A DNA stretch of 64,000 nt from Microstegium vimineum. Its lineage: Eukaryota > Streptophyta > Magnoliopsida > Poales > Poaceae. The notes beneath the pieces are model-generated. The model was not told the origin of the DNA. It searched no databases and saw only the letters and a list, made by a program, of their open reading frames with translations. This document shows, piece after piece, positions 34,301 through 46,690 of the stretch (its first letter is position 1; each line of letters begins with the position of its first letter). The stretch spans positions 12,152,818 through 12,216,817 of the forward strand of contig CM039134.1 in NCBI GenBank assembly GCA_022036555.1, written 5' to 3'. A program made the translations under genes and the position numbers.

Positions 34301-37300
34301 TCCTCACTCCTCCCCTGTCCCATCGCCCCAAAACACACTACCCGCACCGCGACCCCCTCCAATAGCTCGCCCACCACGCACCGCCTGTCTCCGACAGCGA
34401 ACTTCACCCAAACCTCGCTGGAGCATCACCGGGATCCTATGAAAAAAAATTAAACAACCGAGACCGAAATTTTCGGTCACTAATTCGGTCCCGAATTCTT
34501 ACTAACCGAACTTTTTACGGTTAACTAACCGAATATTTCAATTTTATTGACATAATGTGTAATTTAAACTATTATTTATGATCTAATATTTATTTTAGTG
34601 ACCATCATTATTATCACCTTGTTTAATTTATATGTGGTATTGTTATTTTGCCTTGAAATTGAAAAAAATTGCTAAAATTGTTAGAAACTACATTATTTAG
34701 TCGTTATTTTTTGCAGTCCGGTTAGTTCGGTCATGATCGAGACCGAACCGAACTAACCGAGACCGAATTTGCTCGGTCCTGAGTTTTTGAACTAACCGAT
34801 CGGTCTCCGATTTTAGGTAACCGAATTTTTGTAAAGACCGAAGAACCGAACCGATCGGTTCGGTCAGACCGAATGCCCAGGCTGACGTGTGCAAGTGACA
34901 TACAGGTCACTTTCGGGTTCACCTATGGGTTCGGTTTATGCGTAGACCGTAGATCGATCCATGTTTATACGCGTGGCCGCCGCAGCCCGCGGGGGTCCTC
35001 TCCTCCAGTCCTAGACTCGGGAGCGGCTGGCCGGCTGGGCACTGGGGTTGGTCTATTTCATTCCCAGTGTTCACATCGTCACATCACATGCGATGCGAGA
35101 GGAGAGTCACCGTACCTGCTCAAGGGCCGGGGCCCCGCGCTGCCTGCCGCCCTGCCCCATATGGCCGGTATCTTTTGCTGCTGCTGGGGACACTCTTCAC
35201 TGACATCGCGTGCGGCCTATCCGTGGCCGCGCATGGAGATGGGGCGACGGGACCGCGCTGCTGCCTGCTCTGCAAGACTGCAACCGGACGCGCGAACCGA
35301 GGAAGCGGGACCATTATCCTTGTACAGTAACGTACTAGATCTGTAGATGCCCGGTGCAGAATCTGGCACGAGTCATGGCCATTGAGCGTGGTGTTTTGGT
35401 ACAGCACATGCCCAGCAGCCAGCTTCCATGTTACACTAAAGAAACATAATGGGGATGCACGTTACAGTATCAAGATGGATGGATAAAAATATAATGAGTA
35501 CTGTATCTACGATCGATCGATGGATGGAATAACTAAAGAAACATAATGGGGATGCACATTTCGCTGGTCTGGGCGGCGAAGCGGAACGAATTCCTGCGTC
35601 TTCCGTGCATGCCATTGCCCGTGAAATTTCAGAACCAGTGGAGTGGAGTGGAGTGTCGAAGTAGGCTGCCCAGTTGTCTTATGAGCCCACTAGTTCAAAT
35701 GTTGTTGGCTCCAGCAGCATCCAATCCAAGAGGACGATAGCGCTGGATGGCGAGGGTGCAGCCCAACCCAGTAAAGGGCCGGGCCGGGCCGATCGTAGGT
35801 AGGATGCTCGGCGGGCTTACTCTTTAGCGGAAGGAACAACTTGCCCAGCTCAGCGACCGTACAATTTTGTTCAAATGCAAGCCGCTCTGGGTAATCCCAT
35901 CTCAGGCAAAAGGCAATCTTGTTGTATCTCTTCTATAGTTTCAGTGTCACATCGCTATTTTACTTAAAATTATTATCCTTAGCTTTTAGTTTGGAAATGT
36001 CCTTGCACCACCCCACCGCAAAAAAGAAGAAGAAGTGTGCCGTCAATAAGTCTCACCGCACATGTGCCCTGCCGACGTGTCGTGGCATGACATTCACCCC
36101 ACTTGTGCAACTGGCACAATTGGTCATGCAACATGCTTAGTATTTGCATTCAGCAGTTGCCTTCCAAGCTCCGAATAATGTTGGTCCATTACCTCTAGAC
36201 ACACACACCTCGTAAACGTCAAAGCCGGATTGCGTCGGGTAAGAGAAAGGAAACAAACTTTTATATTAGTTTGGAATTGCTCATTTTTGTCCGGACTCAT
36301 CGTAGTGCAGCTAGCCAAGTTCAACTCTGTTTGTACGTACTCCGTAATAAAAGTGTCTATCAGCCTCATGGCCGCGTTAAGACTGAAGAGAGTAGCTGTT
36401 GTGCCACTGTAAATATTTGACCGACCGTCACTCTGCTGGCAAAAAAGAAAAGGTGGCATTTACCTAATGTCACTTTCTCAGTAAAAAAAAAGAATACTAC
36501 TCCTAGTACAAAAGGAGCGACGGGGCAACTGAGGCAAGTTTGTAATAATAATAAATAAACAAATATACTACATGGAGAGAGATAATATATAGAAATATAA
36601 TTGCGGCCAGCAAATCTACGAGACCAGATCTAGCTCCAACGTAGGAATTGAAATGACACCTTTTGGCTGTTCCCAAATCCCAATTCGATTCCGTTATAGT
36701 AGTACGATCCGAACGAGTGCGGTCTATCTATCCACCTCACGGTCATCGCCACAAGCATCGAGCAAATCCTCGCGAGGTGCCCGGCGGCCGGAGCATATTT
36801 ATCTTATCATGGCACCATGGCATCTTTCGAAGAAAAGATCGATCGTAGCACCATGGCCACGCCACGCCACCCCACCCCACCCCACCCGGATATACGGCAG
36901 CGGGCATCGCATCACTTCACTGCTCATCGTCCATGACGCGCTCCATTGATTTGGCCGTGTCCTCTCGTCCTCGCGAGATGCCTTCCCGTACGTCACTGAC
37001 TGACTGCCTGCCTGGGCCAGTGGGCCCATTTGCGGTGGCAGTTTTCGTTTAAGGAGACCTTGACCTGCTGGTGTCCGTGTTCCTGGTCAAGGTCACGAGA
37101 GGGCCAGGCCAGCTCATGGTGGGGCCCTCGTCCGCAGAGAGAGAGAGAGGCTCGAGTCTGGTGATGTAGTAGTACGCTCTACCAGCTGTACGTGACGCCA
37201 GCGCCCTGATGTCACCGGGCCGGAGTGGACGGTCCCACCCTGATTTCCGTGTCGCCACCGCGGCCCGCGGGAGCGAGAGAGGGAGAGGCCATCATCATCA

Positions 37301-37635
37301 GTGTGCTACTGTGCTTGCGCATTTTTCTCGCTCAAAAACCAAATTCGTTGCGTTGCGGGGATATCTATCTATCTCCCCGGTGTGTGTGTTCACGGGTCAA
37401 GGAAGAAGCACCGCGAACAGCGCCACCGCGTCCGCGTGTACTGGTCGTGGTCTATCCAGTCGATGGAGCCGTATTAAAAAAAAAAGGAATTTGTTACTCC
37501 TCTGAACAACAATTATTGATCGTTCATTCAACAACTACATCACGCGACTTGTGACATGGACATTTCCAAGAAAAAAAAAACTATACCCTGTCAATGGAGT
37601 CAGATTATTCTGTAATATAATGCCGTATGGATACT
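34301..37635. other. Intergenic DNA with a hAT-like remnant, no gene supported
   Basis: A diverged hAT-like MITE is likely at about 34444-34885, with many ACCGA and TCGGT subterminal motifs, ending near GACCGAATGCCC. From 34,900 to 37,560 the DNA is low-copy and partly GC-rich, with GATC repeats near 35,510, a GA run at 37,133-37,151, and a CCACC-rich patch near 36,865. Open frames show no domain. Confidence 0.4.
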
Positions 37636-37893
37636 CCATCTATTCCTCTTAGTTTATAGTTATTTTAAAATTTTAAGAGAGTTAAATAATCTAAATTTGA
37701 TCAAACTTATATGATAATATAATAATATTTACAATGATAATTAAATATTATTATATTTTTCATCAATTATATTTTATAACATACATATTTGATGTCATAA
37801 ATTTTATAATTTTCTAATTAATTTTAATATCCTTGGATTCTTCGAGATTTATTTTTTGGATATCTTAGTAGCTTGAAACGGAAGGGGAAGTAG
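37636..37893. mobile_element. Stowaway-like MITE
   Basis: Starts CTCCATCTATTCCTCTTAGT and ends GCTTGAAACGGAAGGGGAAG. Very AT-rich interior. The termini are diverged, so the ends are approximate. Confidence 0.6.
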
Positions 37894-38297
37894 AATAAGA
37901 ATAAAAAAGCCTATGCGTATCTAGTATGTAGGACTAATACTGTACCTAACCTAGGTCGCTGTGCTATGAAATTGCAACTTGCAAGGTAGTACTAGCGCTC
38001 CAGCGAGTGAGTGGCCGGCTCCACAATCTTTCTCCAAGGTATCCCAGATTACTACACTTTACTGAAGAGCAAGGCTAATAGTTACAACTAGCTTCTGGTT
38101 GTAAGGTTTTTTTTTTACCTTTTTTTTTCTGTTTATTTATATAATAATTAGATCTTTACTATTCATATATGATTCATTTATCTCTCATAAGTTTCTTAAT
38201 TTGTGTATAAGTCGGTTGTAAGTTTACAATCCGTTTCTTCTCTTTCTTTCTCCTCTCTTCTCTCATCTATTTCAACATTTAGCTACTTTATAGCCTC

Positions 38298-38590
38298 TTA
38301 GACCAACTCTAACAGACTCGCTAAATGTATTCGTGAAGCTATTTATAGCTACTGTGTTCCAAAATATTACTCCAACAGCTTGTGTATACTGTTTTCTATT
38401 TTACCCAACTGGCTATCCCATCATTCTCGCTAGCCATATTTACCTAGCGAATCATGTTTGCTATACATGTTATTCAATCTAGCTATGCTGTTGTAAAACT
38501 CTACATTTTAGATGAGCTTTCTATTTTACATAATGGATAAATCTCATAATTTAGCATCTAAATTTAGCAAGTCTCTTGGAGTTGGTCTTA
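38298..38590. mobile_element. MITE copy B, uninterrupted relative of 3762-4263
   Basis: Reverse-oriented copy of the element at 3762-4263, without the nested block. Ends are TTAGACCAACTCTAACAGAC and GGAGTTGGTCTTA. Shared blocks include CTATTTTACATAATGG and ATCTCATAATTTAGCATCTA. Confidence 0.8.
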
Positions 38591-38932
38591 TAGTCTTATT
38601 ATATTTGCCCCGCTCAACCAAATCGTGTGAAATTGGGGAAAGCGGAAAAGAAAGATAGTTGCGGAGAACTCTCCCCGATGTGTGTTAATAGGTCAGGTTC
38701 ACGCCTTCAAGGGAGAAGCACCGCGAAGTGCGCCACCCCATGCAGTGGTCGTGGTCGATGATTGGAGACGATGGAGCCATATAAAAAAAAGAATTTGTTA
38801 GTCCTTCAAAAAACAATTATTGATCTTTTATTCAACAACAAGCTCGGTTCAGGTGATCGTTTCGGTGACTGATAAGCCAACTAATGTTGGTTTTGATTGT
38901 TTATTGTGAGAAAAAATATTATACCTAAGGCC

Positions 38933-39257
38933 CTGTTTGGTTTCCATAAGTCCCCTGACTTCTAAGTCAGGTGACTTAAAATCAGTGAGTTATAAGTCAT
39001 GTTTGTTTGGTTTCTAATGATTTATAAGTCATGCATGAAATGAGTTAGAGTATGGTCCCAAAACAAAAAAAAGGTGTGGTGTCATGAAGGAAATGAGTTA
39101 GAGTGTGGTTTCCAAAAAAAAAGAAGTGTGGTCCTATGTGAAAAGGAGGTGACTTATAAGTCCATAAGTTGGTGGAGCAACTTATGGACTTATAAGTTGA
39201 GGTGTTTGGTAAAATAAGTTACCTTTGAACTTATAAGTCACCTGACTTATGGAAGGT
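38933..39257. mobile_element. MITE with CATAAGTC/GACTTATG repeats
   Basis: Starts GGCCCTGTTTGGTTTCCATA and ends CACCTGACTTATGGAAGG. The interior has repeated GACTTATAAGTC palindromes. A second copy at 48330-48621 is truncated by the large retroelement. The intact copy shows what the target looked like (CCTATGTGAAAAGG at about 39133). Confidence 0.78.
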
Positions 39258-39517
39258 CTAATCTAGTGGGTCATTGTGCTACGATATTGCAACTTGCAAG
39301 GTGGTAACGGTGCTACAGAGGAAGTTATGTGGAAATAAAGTTGAAACCCCGAGGGCATTTTGCTAGCCTTTCACCCCAATTGGGCGAATGGCGATGCCTT
39401 TGGAAATTTGAGCGATTCCCGACCAAGCGCGTGTCACCTTTCCTGTAGTTACTTTTCATGCAATTTGTCCACAGGAACCTGCGTTCTCTTCGGTACCGTC
39501 CTTGCAAGGAATCGAGG

Positions 39518-39705
39518 CCCTGTTCGTTTGTTCTAACCAGCCGAAACTAGCGCTTGTTCAGCAGTGTTTTTCTCTCACAGCATAGTAGCTGAAACCAGCA
39601 CAAATCAACCAATAACATCTATTTCCAACCGAAACCAGCACCAGCCGAAACCAGCTGCGAGAAACCTAAGGCAAAGGCGGGAATAATAAACAGCGAACAA
39701 TAAAG
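39518..39705. mobile_element. MITE with GGCCCTGTTCGTTTG end
   Basis: Begins GGCCCTGTTCGTTTGTTCT, ends near CAGCGAACAATAAAG, and contains repeated CCGAAACCAGC motifs. Short and non-coding. The right end is approximate. Confidence 0.6.
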
Positions 39706-40929
39706 ATGACTACTAGCTAGCCGTACCGGTAGATTCGGGGTCTCGCATTTTAAAAGGGGGCCAAATGAGACTAATCCTGCAGTCGGTCACTGAAATTTAG
39801 CTTTTGCCCTTCCGTGTCAACCAGTGGCCACCTCCACTAGCTACGCTACCAGATGGCATCACCATCATATTCGTGACGAGAGGTGAGATAATGAAATGAC
39901 AAATGGAAACAGAGCTACAGTACTATGGTATCTAGAGCTCCAAGTATACTCGTAATTTAGCATCCGCTTACCGCTTGTTGTTTCTAAATGCAATGTAACC
40001 ACTGCCTTGTTTACCAATTCTTCAACTACGAGGACGGGTCGCGGCTGTAGCGACACAGTTGCCGGCGCCGAAAGCTACTTTCTTGACTAATGAGGATAGT
40101 ACCCCGCCGCTCGGTGCCGCTTCGTACGTCGTGACGCACGCCTGGCGTGCCGAAGCGCCGCTGCGTGACGTCACCGACCGACGGGAATCCGAGCCGAGGT
40201 ACACGAGTCCGGCCGAGCCCGCCCGTGGACATGCGGCACGCTGCAAGGCACGACCGAGGGTCGACCTGCTGTGAAGAAGAAAGGCTGGCAGCCAGGCTGC
40301 TGATATTTTTCAGCGTACTCGTACTATGGTTTTTATTCTTGCCTGGCCAGTGGCCATAGCCCATAGCATAGTACAGCACGGAAGCAAGCGGTGGTGGCCC
40401 TCTGTTGGAATCAAAGTCCTTGGCTCCATATCAGTACTAGTCTATTGGTGATTGATTGCCATTTGTGCGCCAACGAGTTCTGCCCCGGTGTGACTGTGTG
40501 TATGTGTCGCGCACAAATGCGACGGCTCGCTGGTCCCAATCGGCCGTCCGTCTGTACTGTACCACGGTGAGGACTGACATGACACAGGCAGCTGCTGCTG
40601 CACCCTTCGGCCAACCTTTCTGGTGGGTCCAGGACTAGACCTTATCGTATCTGGTCCAGGCCAAGACCCGGTTGGCTAGGGTCGGGCTAGGGCGACGACA
40701 CATTAAAAAAAAAACCAATGCTCAAACCCAAGCCGGGACAGTTGAGCGGCGTTATCAAAGTCAAACATTGGTCGGTTACTAATCCCGAGATACCAATTTA
40801 AAAATCTTGGAAAAACAAACTACATCAAATTTATATGATAGCATAATATAGACATTTATAATACTAATCAAGTGTAATTAAATTCTTTATCAATTATATT
40901 CAAGTGATGTCCCCGCAAAATGCATACTA
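39706..40929. other. Intergenic DNA, no gene supported
   Basis: Low-copy sequence with a GC-rich part (40,020-40,640) whose open frames overlap on both strands and show no domains. No TIR element was recognised. Confidence 0.4.
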
Positions 40930-41160
40930 CTCCCCAGTTTTAAATTATAGTCCGTTTAAATTTTTTGACTCCTAAATTTGTCTACTTATCTTATTAAAAA
41001 AATGTGCAAATATAGCAAATTTATGTCGTTATTAAAGAACTTTTATTACGAAAGCAAACCATAACAAAAGAAGTGATATTTTGTACAAAATTTTAAATAA
41101 GACGAATGATCAAACTTAGGGTCAAAAAAGTCAAACAAAATAAAATTTGGAACAGAGTTA
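40930..41160. mobile_element. Stowaway-like MITE, same family as 18069-18315
   Basis: Begins CTCCCCAGTTTTAAATTATA and ends AAAATTTGGAACAGAG. Interior blocks GTGATATTTTGTACAAAATT and GGGTCAAAAAAGTCAAAC match the other copy. Termini are diverged. Confidence 0.65.
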
Positions 41161-41269
41161 GTACTGTACAACTTCGTCAACCGTCTTATTATTGTTATTA
41201 GGTGCAACTAATATATATCTAACTAGAATATGACATAACTTACACCTCAACTAGTAGCCATAAATTTGT

Positions 41270-44200
41270 GAGGTGCAAGAGGTGGAGGAGCAAAATTGTG
41301 ATACAATGACAATGAAAGTTACCCAGTGGTGTCCAGAAGATACTTTGTTTCTTAGTTTACTTTCATCAATGTTTATGATAATACATAGTAGTACTTTCTA
41401 TGTGACATTGAACTTTATCACTCATTGTCTTGATACCACTTAGGGTTAACTTTGAGTCCGTCGCGTGGTACAAATTGTAAAACACGCTTTCGTCTATGCG
41501 ATATAATCAAGTACAAATGTTGATGTGCATTTGTGGAAGCAATCACTGTCCAAACGTTGCCACTTTAATTTGTTCATTAGAGAGACAAGACAAGTTGACA
41601 AATGTGTGTATGCCGTCGAAGCCATTACCTAGCTAGGATAAAATTTTCCACAATGGTTTTAGAGAAAATCACAGACGATGAAATCTTCCACAAACTTTGT
41701 TCCTTGGACTTTTTAATAGAAAAATTGTACAAAATGACAATTCTTTGTATGGCTACCATATGGCAGCTAAGATGGTTGTTGCATAAAGATAGAGAATGCG
41801 CCAACAATGGAAGCAATAAGGAGAGATATTTTGACCTTTCAATGAATAACATCTAAATGCTATCTAACAAGATGATATGCAGGTGTTTTAATTAAAAAAA
41901 TTAGAAGTTTGTTTATTGAATTTTAGATCTACGACAAGTTGTGCTTTATTCAAATTGATAGTTATGAAGTTGGACATCATTGTACGAAAACATATGTGGT
42001 TGCAAACACATTGTTATAGACCAATAGTGCTTTATAAGATACACAACAATCAAGTGTTGGTGCACCTTGTAGACCGAGGATTAATTCCCTTCTTCTGTTT
42101 TGCTCAACCTAGTGTCGTTACATGGTGTATATTAAAGCTTCTTTCTTTCAATGAGATATGCCCGATGACAAACAATGAAGTGTAGTCTATGAATGATGCC
42201 GGGTTGATGAGGAAATGCCTTGCAATCAAGTTTTCCACACTACATGAAAGGACCACAAGTTTACCGCTTTATTTAATATGTTATTGAAAATAGTACAAGA
42301 CGACAATTAGAAACATGTCATAAAGCCATGACCTTAGCTACCATACAACCATGGGTCACGCAGGGCATTAATACAAATATGGCACACCCCACCTAGGGGC
42401 GGATCTAGCCCTGTTCACTGCTGTCAGCTGACAACAGTGACTTCCTTTGATTTCCATTATAAAACCATGCTCATACATGAAGTTTCTATATAGTGTAGTA
42501 GAGGTGACATCAGTGACATATTAGGTTGGATCCGCTACTGTCCCCACCCACTCTAATGGCGTCACGCAATGGTGAACCTAGGGTCTTGCGACCCTAGGTG
42601 CCCGTGTGTTTTGTCGTTCGCTGTAGTATCCTTGGTAAAATGATTGAAATTACTTGACACTCATCAATGGCATAGCTTTGTATAGGCTGATTATTATGAA
42701 GTTGGACATCACTGTACAGAAACATATGTGGTTGCAAACACATTGTTATAGACCAATAGTGCTTTATAAGATACACAACAATCAAGTGTTCGTGTACCTT
42801 GTAGTCCGAGGATTAATTCCCTTCTTTTGTTTTCCTCACCTAGTGTCGTTACATGGTGTATATTAAAGCTTCTTTCTTTCAATGAGATACGCTCAAGGAT
42901 AAACAATGAAGTGTGTAGTCTATGAATGATGCCAGGTTGATGAGGAAATGTATTGCAATCAAGTTTTCCACACTACACGAAAGGACAACAATTTACTGTT
43001 TTACTTAATATGTTATTGAAAATAGTACAAGACGACAATTAGAAACATGTCATAAAGCCATGATCTTAGGTACCATACAACCATGGGCCACGTAGGGCAT
43101 TAATAGAAATATGGCACACCACACCCACTCTAATGTCGTCACGCAATGGTGAACCTAGGGTCTTGCGGCCCTAGGCGCCCGTGTGTTTTGCCGTTTGTTG
43201 TAGTACCTTTGGTAAAATGCTTGAAATTACTTGACACTCAGGAATGTTATAGCTTTGTCTAGGTTGATAGTTATGAAGTTGGACATCACTGTATGGAAAC
43301 ATATGTGGTTGCAAACACGTTGTTATAGACCAATAGTGCTTTCTAAGATACACAACAATCAAGTGTGGTGTACCTTGTAGACCAATGATTAATTTCCTTC
43401 TTCTGTTTTGCTCAGCCCAGTGTCGTTACTTGGTGTATATTAAAGCTTCTTTCTTTCAATGAGATACGCCCAAGGACAAGCAATGACAGTCTATGGACGA
43501 TGCCAGCTTGACGAGGAAATGCCTTGCAATCAAGTTTTCCACACTACACAAAACACCACGGCTTTACCACTTTACTTAATATGTCATAATTGAAAATGGT
43601 ACAAGACGACAATTAGAAACATGTCATAAAGTCATGGCCTTAGCTACCATACAACCACGGGTCACGTAGGGCATTAATAGAAATATGGCACACCCCACCC
43701 ACTCTCATGGCGTCACGCAATGGTGAACCTAGGGTCTTAGGATTCTAGGCACCCGTGTGTTTTGCCCTTCCTCGTAGTACCATAGGTAAAGTGCTTGAAA
43801 TTACTTGATCTCATCAATGTCGTAGCTTTATCTAGGCTTTATTCGAGTGTTGGATCTGCTACTAATCTCACGAGGTTCTTAAGGTGCAAATGATGGAACA
43901 AAAAAATTATTGTACAGTGATACTATAGATAATGATGTGGTCTATAAAAGATACTTTAATTCAGGATTCACACCGTTAATAATTTGACAAACATTTTCTC
44001 ACAATTATAAAGCGAAGAGATATATGGAATTGTTTTTTATATAAACATAGTATATGCAAATGCATGTTTATGAGACCAATAGTTAGTCTAACAGTATATG
44101 CATAAACAATTGGCCCCAGGTTAGAAAAAGAAGACCGCTCCCATGACAGAAGTGTCAAAGGAATAATATTCCGCTTCCGCATAATTGTCTTTTCCACCTC

Positions 44201-44560
44201 CTTTCAATGAATAACATCTAAATGCTATCTAATTAGATGATATGCATATGTTTTGAATAAAAAAATTAGAAGTTTGTTTATTGATGTTTTAGATCTGTTA
44301 CAAGTTATGTTGCATTCAAATTGATAGTTATGAAGTTGTACATCACTGTATCAAAACATATGTGGTTGGAAACACATTATTATAGACCAATAGTGCTTTA
44401 TAAAATACACAACAATCAAGTGATGGTGTACCTTGTAGATGATGATTAATTCCTTTCTTCTGTTTTGCTGAGCCTAATGTCGTTACATGGTGTATATTAA
44501 AGCTTCTTTCTTTCAATGAGGTACGCCCAAGGACAAACAATGATGTGTAGTTCACGAAGG
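41270..44560. repeat. Left repeat block: tandem units of about 575 bp
   Basis: Related units repeat head to tail. The landmark ACGCAATGGTGAACCTAGGG recurs at 42564, 43141 and 43714, spacing 577 and 573 bp. CATATGTGGTTGCAAACACA-type blocks recur near 41990, 42725, 43300 and 44355. The part at 43486-44200 is present inverted at 45813-46690. Short frames inside the units are not conserved between copies. The element type is unknown, with no transposase or clear termini. Confidence 0.8.
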
Positions 44561-44869
44561 AAAAAAAAATAATGTACTGATCATTTCTTTTCAGCAATAA
44601 GGAGCATACCGGGTCGTGTACAAGTCTTCCCTGGTGTACTACTATACCTTAATTATACCCAACCTTGTTTGACCCAACTACATACTACAGTACAATTTAG
44701 CTAGACACTTCAGTGGATGTGGCTTCTAGACCAGTTTGTCCTTTACAGGTTTATTACAGGATAATAGACCAACTTTTCTTTCTCATTCCTTAGGAAAAGG
44801 ACTAAGAGTTTGTTCATCACACAGCAGAAAATGAGGAAAACCGACGAATAAAACTAACAAACCCCCCAC

Positions 44870-44999
44870 GCCATCGTTAACAGTCCTAAGGTTAATGATA
44901 CATAGTACTACTGTAAAACGCAAGGAATAATTAAGCCATCGTTAACAGTCCTAAGGTTAATGATACATAGTACTACTGTAAAACGCAAGGAATAATTAA
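44870..44999. repeat. 65-bp exact tandem duplication
   Basis: The unit starting GCCATCGTTAACAGTCCTAA occurs twice without a mismatch (44870-44934 and 44935-44999), downstream of the NRR-like gene. Identity suggests a very recent duplication. Confidence 0.95.
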
Positions 45000-45266
45000 A
45001 CACGTCATTTTCAGACGGTACATTAACTGCTGCGATTAAAGGTGGGGTATTCCTACTTTAACCGGTCTCACCTGTCCACACTAGTTACATGACGATGGGG
45101 CTTGGTACGCACTGTGCCGCCCGCCCGCTTGTCGGGGTCCCTGCTGACATCACCACCTCAACCCACCAGCGGCGCTGACGCAGGTGATGACGCGCGCACC
45201 CAGCGGTCCCACGCCACGACACCCCTTGGCGCGGCGCAGGCAGGTGGATGATGCGGCGTGCGTGCG

Positions 45267-45668
45267 CTACGCCGGGGGTGCCTCCGGCTCCGGCTCCGCG
45301 TTCAGGTCGAGGCAGGCACGCGGCGGCGGCGACGGGGCAGCAGCGCGCTCGGTTCCGGCGGGGGCGGGGACGGGCTGGTCGTGCCGCGGCTGCGCTGCTG
45401 GCGCGGGAGGGGCCGGGGGCGGCGCGAAGTCCTCCCAGGAGAAGCTGGGCTGCCACGCCGGTGCGCGCGGGGCAGCAGGCCGGGCGCCGGCGCCGCACAG
45501 CCGGCGGGACGCGTCGCGTATGCGTCGCAGGATGGCGTAGAACTCCTCGACCTCGGCGTCGGAGACCTCCTCGACGGCGACGGGGGCGGGGGCGGGGGCG
45601 GGCGCGGCGTCGCCGGCGATGTCGGTGTTGGGGCGCTTGCGCTTGGCGGTGGCCGTGGTCGTGTCCAT
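45267..45668 (-). CDS. NRR/NIMIN-like NPR1-interacting putative repressor, 133 aa
   Basis: A single-exon frame from the ATG at 45668 (chosen because it places a KRKRP nuclear-localisation motif near the start) to the TAG at 45267-45269. Three features in order fit the rice NRR/RH and NIMIN group: the N-terminal KRKRP, an acidic amphipathic segment with EVEEFYAILRRIRDASRRL at about residues 39-57, and a C-terminal EAR-type LDLNAEPEPE motif. Pro/Ala-rich linkers lie between. In that family the helix binds NPR1, the salicylate co-activator of defence genes, and the EAR motif recruits TOPLESS-type co-repressors, so the protein would dampen systemic acquired resistance. The role here is inferred from these motifs. 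The gene is small and intronless, as usual for the family. Inverted repeat arms flank it on both sides; the near one starts about 145 bp upstream of the ATG. Confidence 0.82.
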   Translation of the reverse strand: MDTTTATAKRKRPNTDIAGDAAPAPAPAPVAVEEVSDAEVEEFYAILRRIRDASRRLCGAGARPAAPRAPAWQPSFSWEDFAPPPAPPAPAAQPRHDQPVPAPAGTERAAAPSPPPRACLDLNAEPEPEAPPA

Positions 45669-45785
45669 ACTCTCACGGCGTGCTGAGCAGTGCGCGGCGA
45701 GGAGGAGCGGCCGAGCGGGCATAGGCCCTAAGAGCGTTTGGTGGCTGGCTCACTAGTGTTTTGGAAGAATAGAAAAATGCTGCCG

Positions 45786-45792
45786 GTTTATA
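45786..45792 (-). promoter_or_regulatory. TATA box of the NRR-like gene
   Basis: TATAAAC on the minus strand, about 120 bp before the ATG. It lies just inside the boundary of the inverted repeat arm that starts near 45813, so upstream control DNA is largely repeat-derived. Confidence 0.55.
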
Positions 45793-45812
45793 TGGCAACG
45801 CCAAGTGAAAGG

Positions 45813-46690
45813 AGGCGGAAAAGCCAATTATGCGGAAGCGGACGTTCCGTTCAAACTTCTCCCATGGGAGGAGCGGTCTTCTTTTTCTAAGTTGGGGACA
45901 ATTGTTTAGCAATTTAGATCACTTTTTACGTCTAAAACTCTAATTTGATCGAGATGAACTGAACTTTAGAGCTAACTTTAAACCGTATGTTTAGAGTTTT
46001 AGTTGTAAAGCTTAGAGCTCTAAAGTTTGGAGGGCAGAATCCAAACATGCTCTAACTATGGGTCTCATAGACATACATTTGCATATATCATTTAAAAAAA
46101 CAATTGCATATATGTCTTTGTTTTATAGTTGTGAGAAAATATTTGCTAAACTATTAAAGGTGTGTATCACAAATGAAAGTATCTTTCAGAGAACACGTCA
46201 TTATCTCTGGTACCACTCTATAACAATTTTATTGTTCCATCACTTGAACCTTAAGAACCTCGTGAGGTTACTAGCAGATCCAACACTCAAATAGAGCCTA
46301 GTGAGGTTACTAAGAGATCCAACACTCAAATAGAGCCCAGACAAAGCTAAGACACTGATAAGATCAAGTAATTTCAAGAATCTGACCAAGGGTGTTACGA
46401 CGAAAAGCAAAACACGCGGGCACCTAGGGTTGCAAGACCATGGGTCCACCATCGCGTGAGGCCATGAGAGTGGGTGGATGTGCTAGGTTTCATTAATGCC
46501 CTTCGTGACCCCTGGTTGTATAGTAGCTAATGGCATGACACTTTATGACATATTTCTAATTGTCGTCTTGTACCATTTTCAATAACATATTAAGTAAAGT
46601 GGTAAAGTTGCGATGCTTTGTAGTGTGAAAAACTTTGCAAGGCATTTCCTCATCAACTTGGCATCATTCGTAGCCTATAACCTGCTGCCC
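45813..46690. repeat. Right inverted arm, complement of 43486-44200
   Basis: Reverse-complement alignment with the left block runs from GTGAAAGGAGGCGGAAAAG near 45813 through AGCGGTCTTCTTTTTCTAA and CTTAAGAACCTCGTGAG to AGGCATTTCCTCATCAACTT near 46640. An extra block at about 45908-46048, rich in TTTAGAG and CTCTAAA, is missing on the left and is probably a MITE. A short repeat (CTAGTGAGGTTACTAAGAGA after a similar unit) occurs at 46260-46335. Confidence 0.8.

Noticed and set aside
41602..41856. 84-residue plus-strand frame in the repeat block
   Set aside because: Frames in the repeated units are not conserved between copies, so it is a chance frame in repeat DNA.
42564..43760. CRISPR-like array
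   Set aside because: Repeat units are about 575 bp and diverged, in a plant genome. There is no short direct repeat with unique spacers.
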